In this document: positions 1-11,800 of the stretch, one piece after another
Numbering within the stretch: the first letter of the stretch is position 1
Layout of the letters: every line of letters starts with the position of its first letter
NCBI RefSeq assembly: GCF_035582795.1
Contig: NC_134366.1
Span: forward strand, 107,267,756-107,331,755
Direction: 5' to 3'
Source of the DNA: Mycteria americana
Lineage: Eukaryota; Chordata; Aves; Ciconiiformes; Ciconiidae
Length of the DNA: 64,000 nt
Translations under genes and position numbers: made by a program
The notes under the pieces: generated by a model
What the model was told of the DNA's origin: nothing
The model's input: only the letters and a program-made list of their open reading frames with translations
Databases searched by the model: none

Positions 1-1500
1 AAGGAATGCACTTCTCTGTCTCTGGTATTACTGACACTTTGTCTGGTGTATGCTTCAGCTCATATGATCCAGAAGTCTCCTGTACCAGTGTACAGTCCTG
101 GGGAGGCTGCAACCACACCTGGCCTAGGTACTCTACCAAAACATAACAGAAAACAACAATTGTTTTCAAAGGCTTAGAAACTTTAGAAACTAACTTAGAA
201 ACTTAGACACTAGAAGTAAAGGGAAAACAAGTTACCTGGAAAAGAGTGAAAGATGTTGTAAGAAAATGAAAATTTTAGGAGAAAAACCCCAAGAAATCTC
301 AAGTGTGCTCTAAACCACTTTGATCAAGCATGACTAGCATTTATTTCAAGCCTACACCATCATTTAGATGTTTTTGTACCATGGCAGATTTAAGCCTTTA
401 GTTCTCTCCTGTAAACACTTGATGTTATATAAGATGTCATTTTAGAAAATATGAGACCATGTTGGAAACCAATTTCCTGAAGAGCTACGAACAGGGTCAT
501 ATCGTTATCTAGGGTTATACTTGCAGTTCTGGCAATTTTTTTTTTTTAATAAATATGGATAACTCCGTAGGACTCCAAAGGACAACAAATGCTGTCCTTT
601 ATCTTATATCTAGGTTTCAAAATTGTGCAAAAGATGCTTTGTGCAAAAGAGGTCAGAAATCTTTCTGAAGACAGAAGACGATACAAAGTCCTTGATCTAA
701 CAAGGTAAAAAAGCCAAAGACACATCTACAGAGTAGTGTTGTCTGAGAGCTGAGCAGTCAAAACACGAATCATCAGTTCTGACCAGGAAACTAAGTAGTT
801 TAGAAACTACGTAAACTAAGTAGAAACTAAGTAGTTTAGTTAGTGAACTAAACTAAGTAGTTTAGTTAGTAAACTAACTCAGAAACTAAGTAGTTAGAGT
901 GGTTTACTAGCCCAGACCCTGCATAGGGCTGCTTGGCTCACGCACAGCGCTGCACTGAGTTACCCCAGTTCTGGACTAGAGCTGCTTTGCACCTTGGTGG
1001 TTTTGGATCACAGCCAGAAAAGCTCTGTTCTGTTTCCACAATTTTGCGTAGACAAGCCTGTAGAAGAATCAGACGTACCACAGACATACAGCCAAATTAA
1101 ACGAGTGAGCATTCATGCATTGATACTTCTTGAATACAGGTTACAAACTAATATGGGGAAGTGAGTTTAGCCCATTGCAAAACCAAAAGAAAGCCACTCT
1201 TTTATTCCTTTGAAAGTACTTTTGCCTTCTGCTTGCTAGATCCATCATAGATGGTCTGCTTTAGCTCCGAAGCTGGGCAAAACCAGATACACAGGATAGC
1301 TGTTCTCTGAAAGCAGCCTGTGTGCCAGGCGTAGAACACAAATCGTTGAAAGGCAGGAGGTGGGTTTTCCCCTTCACTGGGAGGCTGCTCAGAGAAAAGC
1401 CGATGGAGTTTAGTTTAAGACAGCCCATCATTCCCCCCAGATGCTCTGAAGCATCTGAATCGTGATTTCAACACTCCTCAAGGAGAGAGCGGCTCCCTGG
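1..1500. other. Upstream flank of CTNNAL1; possible 3' UTR of a neighbouring gene
   Basis: No open reading frame with recognisable protein similarity is visible. In human the gene immediately upstream of CTNNAL1, in the same orientation, is TMEM245, whose 3' end lies within about 2 kb of the CTNNAL1 start. If order is conserved, part of this stretch could be TMEM245 3' UTR. An AATAAA at 548-553 after a T run is a candidate polyadenylation signal. This is synteny-based inference; no TMEM245 coding residue is seen. Confidence 0.3.
787..899. repeat. Short degenerate tandem repeat (aaactaagtagttta units)
   Basis: Units close to aaactaagtagtttag recur several times with small changes, interspersed with gttagt spacers. 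The units are nearly self-complementary, so the tract could fold. Related aaactt/agaaact words also occur at about 165-215. It lies about 1.2 kb upstream of the CTNNAL1 ATG. Confidence 0.75.
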
Positions 1501-2830
1501 CTGACTCTCCCTTGCCCCGCACCGGCACCCCTCACTTCCCGACTGGGACCGCCCTTCCCCACGTTCGCGCTAGCCGGTGCCGCTGAAGCCTAAGGCCGGT
1601 CACCGGCCCGGACTCCTGCTTCCCTGAGGGCCACCCGAGCTCCTCAGCCGCCACCCGGGCAGGGACCCTCCGGCCGCCCCCACCTGCCCTCGGGCGAGAG
1701 CGACGGAGAAACTCTCGATGGGAGCGGTGGCGGCGGGGAGCACCCCCGGTTTTCCTCCTCCGCCGGCGCCGGGGTGAGGGGAGAGGAGGCTGCGCGCACC
1801 CACGAGGCGCGGGAAAGGCGGGGGGAAAGGGGGGCGCCGAGAGCTGGCGCTGCTGCGGGGCGGAGAGCGGGGAAACGGGCGCTGCCCCTTTAAATCCCGT
1901 CCCAAGGGGCGGGGAAGGGGCCGCGAGGGGGGCTGAGCGCGCGCGCGCGCGGGCAGCATCGCCTGGCGCCCCGGCAAGGCAACGGTGCCCTGGCGGGGGG
2001 CGGGGGAGGGGCGGGGCGGAGCGGGCCGGGCCGGGCCGGGCCGCCGTGCGAGCGGCAAGAGTGGAGTTGGCCGGGAGGGAGCGCGGAAGGTCGGACGGCC
2101 GGCGGCGGGGGTCCCGGTCGGCTCCCCGCCATGGCCACGTCCCCGTGCAGCAGCAGCGGCGTCTCCTCCTCGTCCTCGTCGGGGCTGGGGGCGGACGCGG
2201 GGCTGGAGATCCGCACGCGCTCCGTGGAGCAGACGCTGTTGCCGTTGGTGTCGCAGGTAGAAATACCGCCGCGCGAGCCTCATCCCCCCCGCAGCCCCCA
2301 GGGGCCGGGGGCAGGGCGGCAGCGGCCGGCTCCCGCCGGGGCCCGCCTCCCCCTTCCCGCCCGGGACGGAGCTCGGCCGCCGCCGCCGCCGAAGTTTGCG
2401 CGCTCGGGTCGCGGCGCTGCGTACCCCCCTCTCTCCGGCCGCTCGGGCGGGGGCGGCTTCTCTCAGCCGCGCCCCCTTCCTCGCCTCCCGGGCGCGGGGT
2501 CCCGCCAGGCGGCGCGGGGCGGGGGCGGTATGCCGCTGCCGGAGCGGGGCTGTGGGGGGGATGCTGCTCGCACGTCCCTCCCCGAGAAAGGCTCCGAAGT
2601 TCCCCGCAAGGTCGCGGTGCCGTTGCGTAACGCCCGTGGCCCGAAGGCGCTGCAGTGCCGTCGGCGGTTTGAGCCCCGGGATGCGGCGGCCGGGGGCGGC
2701 GGGGCGAGGGGCTCTGGTGGGCGCTGGGCGGCGGGGGCCGTGCGCGCCGCCCGCCCGGCGGAGGGGCTGCACCGCCGCCCGTGTTCCCCCGGCTTCCCGA
2801 GTCTCTCGCCTGATGGTTGTCCGCATGGGA
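1500..2830 (+). promoter_or_regulatory. CTNNAL1: CpG island promoter and 5' UTR of CTNNAL1
   Basis: GC content and CpG frequency rise abruptly at about 1500 and fall again at about 2830; flanks are AT-rich and CpG-poor. The island contains a (GC)n run at 1937-1951, GC-box-like gggcgggg and ggggcgggg words around 1900-2025, and no obvious TATA box. It covers the first coding exon and the start of intron 1, as expected for a broad housekeeping-type vertebrate promoter. The exact transcription start cannot be read from sequence; about 1950-2050 is likely. Many long open frames on both strands here reflect GC richness and are not genes. Confidence 0.85.
2131..2256 (+). CDS. CTNNAL1: CTNNAL1 coding exon 1 (residues 1-42)
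   Basis: It starts at a strong Kozak ATG and ends CAG|gtagaa with phase 0. The N-terminus is a low-complexity serine stretch encoded by agc/tcc/tcg repeats, then the conserved block [19 protein letters not shown]. The serine-rich leader is expected to vary between species. Confidence 0.93.
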
Positions 2831-5800
2831 GCGTTCTCCTTTTCTCACAGCCTGGTGCTGGTGAGAGCGGTCGACTTGCAGGGGGTTTGGCGAAGCTTTG
2901 TGTTTTCGCGGTCTGGCCTGAGCGTTGCATTGATTGGAGCTCTTACCGCACCCGGGGATAGCACCCGAATGTTAAGAAGTCAAATAATATGCAAACTGTG
3001 TCTTGGTGACCTCTTACCGTGTCCCGCACAGTGCTGAATGAACTTAAAAAAACCCAAAAACCAAGCTTTCAAGCGCTCTGCGAAGTAATTATATGCCAAC
3101 CACTTCGGTGTTGTTCAGTGTTGGTGTGGGGTGTTTTTTTAATTTTTTTTAGATCTTTAGTTACAAGGCGTTTGATATACCCAAGCAAATTTTTCTTTCT
3201 TGAAAAATAATGTATGAAAACAGCACGGTGTTTGCTGTATAGCATTTTTGTACTTTGAGCACTGATTATTAAAGTTAGCAAGTCAAAACCTATCTGGACA
3301 AAATCTTGAAGCAATGTGTAACAGCTGTACAAGAATAACTAGTCCTGGTGAGGTCAAGTTATGTTTATACCATCATAGCCTATCTGGAAACAAACTGTTG
3401 TTAAGCCGTGTTTTGCATTTGTACAGCTGGGCTGCAGGAAGTGTTTGTGATGGGTAATTGTGTTTCTGTACTTATCATGGTAATTTGTCTTTCTCTGTTT
3501 GAAGAAATCGCAGTCAGTTCGAAGAAGCCCATCGAAGGGATTAAACCACTTGTTCCAAGGCAAAGTAAAATTAAAGTTCAATGAATGTTTTACTTCTGAA
3601 ACAATTGAGAGAGGTAAAATATGGAGACTACTTTTAGAAAGCTTAAGAGCAAACACAAACCCCTCCAATTGCAAAGGCTGAATTTAATTACATATGTTAA
3701 ATTCTTACTTTTAACAGATTTCTGTGAAGATGTGCACATTCTTATTCCTCTGGAATACTCTTTAAGAACAGTAGTCTTATTTCTCTGTGGATTCGTTGCA
3801 CGTGTAATGTATTATGATTTTTCATTGACCACAAAACCTATGCCTGTATCTTCCAGAAGTGCTAAGAATCCTTCACTTCTCCTGTATACAGTGTAAGGTG
3901 TCTGAGCATTTGTGAACACTCAGAGCTTACTGTTTGCCTGGTAAAGTGCTCCAGACTTCAGAAGAGCTTGTTCCTTTGAAGTGTGAGTGCTGAGCTCCGT
4001 TCAAATTCAGGCTGAAGTTGTTGATGGTATCAGCAGTAGCTCCCTACACTTGCCTGATAAAATGTCCCACTTACTGTACTGGTTTATCAGTGCTGTCTGT
4101 ACGGTTTCATCTACACCATTCACTAGAGGTCTCGCTGGCTTTGTTTGGGTATTTATGCAGAAGTGTTGGGTGTTTACAGAGTACCTAATTTCAAGATTTG
4201 TTTTTATATTCTGGGTAAGCTATGTATCAGCAGTAATGCGTGGGACTTTGTTTTTCTGCTTGTACGAAATACACTTGCAAAGGAGTTTGTTCTTGCTGTG
4301 AAGTAATGTCACAGTTTACCCTTTTGTTAAAAGGTGAGAAGCGCTATGTGATACTTGTATCTGAAAAAAAATAGTCAGAATGTTGTTACTGCTTTTCACT
4401 ACTTATTTTAAGCAAAGAGGAAACAAAAGGTGCCCAGACAAACTCACTTTCAATCCGTCTTGTGGAGCTAAATTTATTTGCTTTAAGCAAAAAAAAAAAA
4501 AAAGCTACATTGATTCTTATTTAAATTCATGTACTGTATAGTACATCGTCCTAATTGATGTGTAATACTGTAAACGTGTGTTTGACCACTTGCTCTTACT
4601 CAGCAAATGTGAGGCTTATTTTTGTTTGATATTTTTTTTTTTTGAAATTGTACTTTGCAGCTTGATTTTTCTTATAGACTATATGGTATCAGAGTATATT
4701 TGCTGCCAGCAGTGGTATAAGATTCCTGTTTTCCTGGCAGGAGAAATTACCCTTACCGTCACTACTGGATATGTTTATTAATAGATTTGTTTTTAAAACT
4801 TACTATTTACAGAGTTAAACTAGGTCTTCATGTTCTCTCGATCTGTTCAGACCCTGATGTGGCCCTCTTCTAATAGTGCAACAGTTGACAAGATGGCAGA
4901 TTTAAGCCACAGTATTAAACGTATTTGCTAACACTTATTTTTTACTATCTACTTATCTGTCCTGTGAAGGGAATCATTCTGCACTATCATGCAAAGCATG
5001 TGGCATGCAGTTCAGAAAATATGGCTTTTGGGGTCAAACCCCACAATTTTCTTCAGAACAAGTAGAATTCTCTTCTCCTGGATAGGTGTCTTTAGTTCAG
5101 TGTTCCACGTGTAAGTAGTACAGCATTCTTTAAAATCTAGGCATGTCCTTCACTGTTGCTACCCATTTCCAGTCTAATTATGTTGGGTTTTATTTTTTAT
5201 GGAAAGTTTCTGGCAACACAAGTCAGGAAGGGTGTTTAGTGGTCAGTGCTGACTCATTTAATAACAAGTCATTTAAACAGCTGAGGAAAGGCAAAGACTG
5301 GGAAAAAGCACTTTCCAGGATGTGGCTCCACCAGCGACTTCCTCAGCTGCCATTATGTACCTGTTTGCTAGTCTAGCAGCGTTTGGGTATCTTCGCAGCT
5401 GCAGGAGTCTGTCTGTCTGGATCTGTTCTAAGGAAGCACTCAGAGAAACTTCAGAATAGGTTTTGGTCAACCTTCACAGTCAGGTACTTGGGGAAAAGTT
5501 CAGTGAGAGGGAACTTTGAGCTCTGTCTGCATATGTTCCCGAAAGAACAAAGTCAGTTTTCATAGTTGAAGGTGACCTATCCTCCAACATCCTGAGTGTA
5601 GACCTGTGTGGTTACAGCTAGCTGCTCAACCTTCAGAAAGCCCATTTTGTTATAGGCACTTGGGAGAATAATTGTGTGCCCACATATTACTGAACGTGAT
5701 TTTCCAACTTTCTTGTTACAGGAGATTGTGTCAGAGGTTTTGGAATTGGCTTGACCTATATAGTCAAAATAAAAGCTTAAATAACTACAAAAAGCCCATG

Positions 5801-8800
5801 ATACCAATATTTCTGAATTTTGTTATTGCCAGTCTTAGATTCTGAATAAGTTAAGTGGTACATGCCTTGAGGTGGATAAAACAAACCTGTTCTTTTCTAT
5901 GGTGGTGTTTCCTTGCTTTCTCTGAAGCTAGCTAAAATAATTCCCATTTCAGTAAATGTTACATAGTTATATAACGTTACATAATGTTCTGCCAGTATTC
6001 TGTTTTTCCAGAAGTTTCTGGAGTTATGTATTAGAGCCCAAAGAAGGACCAACAGCTGATGTTTTCCAATTTATGTGAAAAACTCACTGATGCAGTTTTC
6101 AGATTGAAGGTATGACATTAGCCATACTGGATCAAGCTAGAGGTCCATATATAGTCGGTGACCTTTTCTTTTTTTTTTTTTTTTTTTTTTTTTTGTCAAT
6201 TACCAGTGGTGTCCCTCAGGGACTGATACAGGGGCCAATATTGTTTAACATCTTTATTAATGATCTGAATGTTGGAATGATGGGCCAGCATTTTCAACAG
6301 GCATGTGAACTTCCCTACAGCTAATTGGGGAGTGTCTGATACGCTGGAGGACAGGGCTGCTAGACAGAGGGACAGGCTGGAAAGATGATCTGACAGGAAG
6401 TTTGTGAAGTCCAACAAAGGCAATAATGCCAAGTCCCGCATCTGGGCTAGGATAACACCATGCAACAGTACTGGCTGGGATCGGCTGTCTACAGAGAACC
6501 TTTGCAGGGAAAGACACGGGGGTTGTGGTGGACAAAGAGTTGAACAGGAGTCAGCAATGATGGCCAGCTGGGTTGTCAGCAGGAATGTAACCGGCAGGCT
6601 GCAGACATGATTCTTCCCTTCTGTTTGGCACCTGTGAGGCAGCATCTGGAGTACCATGTCCAGTTCTGGGCTCCCCAGTACAAGGGAAAACATTGACATA
6701 GTGGAGCATGAGACATAAGGGGAGAGGTTGAAGGAAGCGGGTTTATTCCACCTCAAGAAGGGAGGCATAATGGTCACCTAGGACCTAGCTTTCATATAGG
6801 AAGCTGGGATGGTACTTTCCCATTTCTATCACTTTAATCTGCAGTGATTTTTTTGTCTGGCCAATGGCAGAGTTTACTGTGGTCTACAGCTACCCACCTA
6901 ATGGGCAGGTATGGAGAAGACAGAGACAGACTGATCCCAGACATGTATGGCAATAGGACAAGAAGCAATGGACGGAAGTTGGAACAAGGGAAAGTCTGAT
7001 GAGATAGAAGAAAAGGCCTTTTCCAATGTAAGGGTGATCAGACACTGGAAAAGGTGCGCAGAGCACCTACAGAGTCTGCAGTTTTGAAGATGTTCAGAAC
7101 TAATTGGACGAGGCCCTGAGCAAAATGCTCTAACTGGAGCTGGTTTGAGCAGGGAGCTGGACTAGATAACGCTGGAAGTCCCTGTCATCATAAACAAGTC
7201 TGATTTTTTTCATGGAGGTATGTATTGCAATAAAAGACCTTGCTGCTGAGGAGTAATGGTCAGCTAGGACCTGGCTTTCATATGGGAAGCTAGGATGGTA
7301 CTTTCCCATCTGTATCCCTTTAATGTGCAGTGATTTTTTTGTCTGACATTTTATTCCCTGGTCAGTGTTGCAAGATGTTTCTGCAGTTCTGTAGTCAGAT
7401 CTTATCTTTACTGTCCTGAATAACTTAGGATCACCAGCAAATTTTCCTCATTTTATTACCTGCTTATCTCTCCTCCCTCTTTATGATTATGTAGAATAAT
7501 CCATGTCCTAGCGCAGGTTTCTGTGAAACTCCATTGGTCATCTCCCGCTATTAAAGTAAGCACTCATTTACTTCCTGCCTGCCTTCATCTTCTTCCTCAT
7601 CATTTTGTCTCTTAATGAGTTAAATATTCATACAAAGAGCCTTCCTTCTTTTTTTTTTTTTTCCAGAGACTTGCTTGCTGTCCTTTGAAACCTTTGGTAC
7701 GGACTTTGTTTCCTAGTTTTCTTTCAGGAGAGTTGTTTCCTTATCCATGTAATCAGTGGTCTCCTCAGAGAAATCTGGTTGTTTTGTGAGGCAGGAATTC
7801 CTTTAACAAACACCATGTTGATTCTTCGCCAGTACGTCATATTTATTTGAGTGTCCACTACTTCTGTTCTTCCTAATCTTTTGTATTGATTTGCCATGTA
7901 CAAGTGTCAGGCAACCTCCACACCTCAACTGTCAATCTAGTTTTAAGCAGGAAATTGCATGAGAAAGTTGATATAATCCATTGCATCTTTGAGTCCCTTA
8001 ATCTTAGTGAATAACATCTAATGTTGGCAAGTTGTTCCAGTTCATTTTATCTAATATTTTCATAGCCTCTTCTGCAGCCACTTTGATTCCACACAGATTC
8101 TCCAAGTACATCACATAGATATATTCTGGAGTAGGGATCGTTTCACTTTCTCTTGTAGTTGAGCACAAACATAAATAGCTGCTCTGCTCTGTTCTTAGGG
8201 ATGGGGCAAAGCTGTGTTAAGGAAGTAACCGAGTATTTTGGCATTATAACTCCTGAAGAAACGGACTGTAATAGCTGGTAAGTTACTGTATGTTTAGTGG
8301 ACCTGATGTTATTCTCTGTGGAACTGAACAAGCATGTTTTATCAGAGAGAGATTTAAGAGAAGTGTAAAACTGTAGACATGGAGTTCAGCATGCTACTGT
8401 TCTGTGACACTGGTCTTTCAATTTTGTCTGTAGGCTAGCAGGGTCTTTGGGGAAGCTGTTTTGTGGTCTCATTGGCTTGGAAGTCCTCAGGTGACTGGAA
8501 ACTACTAGGTTGCTCATGTTGTACCCAGTAGCAGCAGAAGGCTGAACAGCAACTCGCATTCAGTTCTTCAATATACTTGTAGATGTGGACCTTAGTACAT
8601 CTCCTTACTGAAGGATATTTCCTCTGGATGCAGCAAAGGAGCTTCATAAGCCTTATTTTTTGGGGGATGTACACGTGTGGCACCAACGCTGGCCAAAACC
8701 TATGTAAGAGGCTTATATATGATAAGTGACATACATACACATGATACCTTTCAATGAGCGTTCATTTCTTCTAAACTGTATAGCTGCAAAACTAGTAATC

Positions 8801-11800
8801 TTGGGAATTATTCAGTCATGGATTTGTCTTAATGTTTTTTTGCTAACAGCTTTAAAGTGGAGAGTCCTATATAAAGAGCACTGTTAAGAGTTCTATATCA
8901 CTAGCTTTTTATTCTTGGAAGTCTACAAAAACTGGGGGGAGGGGGGACGACACACCATGTTTTCCCTATCTGTTTTTCCTCCACATCATGCATCAGTCCT
9001 GTATATAAGCTGATGTTTGAATGTCTGTAGTCATAGTATTGTATTGTGGTACAGGCTCGTTACATACCTACTTGTTGCAAATCAGATGTTCTCTCTTTCT
9101 CCTTTAGAGACTAAATAGAAGTGTCTCTCATACTCTCTGGACAACATTCATAAAATTAAGGAATATGTGTAGTCTCATTCCCTTTCTGAACTTCAGCATT
9201 CAGTCCAAGCCCTCATCCATTTCAACTTACTTGCATTTCCCATGCAGCAGATGCACTGAGAGATTTATTCCAGCAAGTCCCTTGGCTGCCTTATTTCACT
9301 AGGCATTTTTTTGGTACCTCTAGGTCTTTCCCTTTCCCACCTCTAAGGTGGTAAAGAGTTCTTACATTGTTGGCTGTTCTTGCTCCAGTATGGTGCCAGG
9401 GCTTGCATGTTGCCCCTTACGGCTCTTTTTGGAGGATGGGAAAATTCCTTTTTGGAAAAAGTAGGGTAATCCATATTTGTCTTAAACCATTGCTTTCTTC
9501 AGTGAATCTGAGTGCCCTCCTTTTAAAATGCTTCTTGTGTACTAGCCTTTGTCCTTCAGTACTTTAAAAATTCTGGTAACTTGCAAGCTTTGAGAAGCTG
9601 TTTCTCCCCTTTTCCAGGATCATCATCTTTGTGAATTAATTTGGTACTCACTTTAGACTTGAGACTTGGCATGACTGTTGAGTAATAAAATTATGAATTG
9701 CAGCGTAGAGGCTTGCGTTGTAACTTGTACTAAGTGAAGCAAACCTCCTGCTAAACTCTTCTTAGTTTACATCCTGTATTGCAGAGAAACTGTGCCATGG
9801 ATGCAGAGTCATACGCATTAACTGCTGTCGAGTCTGGAAGCATATGGTATGCTGCCAGTGTACAGAGTTGAACCTCATTAGTTTCAATTAGTCACTAACT
9901 CACTGACTCTTCTCCTCCCTTGGGTTCCATAGGTACTGTGGGTTAAGTTGTGAGCTTGTGGTTTGTATTGCAAATCTTCCACTTGATACAAAATTCTTTT
10001 TCTGGAAGATGAAGCTTGCAGCAGCTCAACTGTTATTCAGCCTACACTTGGCACTCTGTGCCCCTAAAGGAGCCTGATTCTTTCTCTTTGATTTATCCAG
10101 GAAAGTTAATTTTACGAGTTTGTCATCTGGCTGTAGACAATATGATTACTTCAGTCACAGTATCAGTTGTATTTCTGGGCTGATGTGGTTGCAGGTTTCC
10201 CTTTACCGAGGCTAGTTTTTAATTGACAGCTCTTTAGTCATTGAAACTAGGTTGTTATGAAACAGTGAAAGGGAAATGGATAATAATTTACAGTTGTGGT
10301 TTTTAAGGTATGCTGGGGAGCACAGGAGTACCATAGAATATCTTAAATAGGTAAATGAAAATATTTTGTTACATTAATAATTAATGGTTAATATCACTAA
10401 TGATATTCTGCTTTACAAGAAAAATTACACTTGAATGTTTTATCACATGAGCAACAGCACTGCCATGAAACAGCTCTGGTTTCCAGTCTTTTTTTTTTCC
10501 TGTGAATTCTTGGATGGTGAAACTGGCTTTGAGTTAAGCTTGGCTACTGCTTTATAATGTTCAGTACCTTAGTCTTTGATGTGATAAATGAGTCAGACTA
10601 ACATTTCAAGTAGCTGAAGTAAGATGCTTCTTACTGACATAGCTGAAAATCAATTGCTCTTTTTCAGTGGAATCTTATGTCTCAAATTTATGAGATCTGA
10701 TTAATGACTTTTCTATAGATTAAACAAATTTTTGTAGTTCTCCAGCAGAATGAGTTTTAAATCAAAACTGCCTCCTAGTGATCCCACAAAAAGAATTAGA
10801 GCAGCTTTCTTGCTATTCAGCATTGTTAACAGATGGTTTTAGACAGATTAGGTAGGGAAATCCCCAAAGGATGAATTATGAATTAATGATTGCAAACAAC
10901 TCTGATTATAGTTTAGTAAAACTGCTCTATGGTACTGTGAGCCTATGGCTTTCTGCATGGATTTATTTTATGTTTATTAATTCATTGACAAAGCATAACC
11001 CTTGCTAGATAGAGCCTTAAATGGTAATTTTTACTCATGGAGTTGTATTGTGTTCCATCACTAGCCTTGTTTAAAGCTAGTGGAGTAAATGAGTAGTGAT
11101 ATAGACTCTAGTGGCAACTTATAACTGTTAATTTACTCTAGATACCGAATGGGATGACTTCTTGTTTTTATACATAAAATGAATCAAATGGTAAGATAAC
11201 TCTTAAACACAAGTTACAAAAATCATGTATGAGCAAATCCTATATGTATATGGAAAAATTAAAAATTATGCAGTTGTTTTTGTCTTAGAGAAACATTTTT
11301 GTATTGGCTCTTTGTATTAAGCAGAATGAATATACCCACTTATAACCACACAAATAATGTATTTTCAAATAACAATAAAGTAAAATTGTGCTATAGTAAC
11401 GTAATGTTTTAAATGTGGTTTTTTTTCCTATTCACAGGTGTCAAAATTGTTTAGAAGGGTAATATTGTCCAAAGTTGCAAGTGCTTAACATGTAGGCATT
11501 AGACCAATGTATGGAATGTTCCCTTTTAATTGTCAAAGATTCTGCATCGTATCTCAATGTTACATTTAAATATTCTTAAATTTTTCAACTGAATGAGGTT
11601 TTGTTGCCCTTGAGCTCTTCAAGGAAGCAATCAGAAGAATATAGAGGATCTTTAACATAAATAAGATAATGGTTCCTGGATTATATGAAGTTTTTGTTTT
11701 GTTTTACACTCCTGTAGGTGGATAGTAGTTGGATTTGCATAGCCTTTTCCAGAGCACACTGTACTTCTCTATTAATCCCTAGGGCAAGTATGTGCTTTTT

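Noticed and set aside
1532-2961. Several long overlapping open frames on both strands (up to 438 codons)
   Set aside because: All lie in the CpG island, are proline, arginine and alanine rich, and arise from a lack of AT-rich stops. Only the first 42 codons from 2131 match a known protein.
6196-6777. 193-codon minus-strand open frame
   Set aside because: It is the antisense of a CR1 fragment, and the same shadow frame appears in the second copy at 26620-26895.
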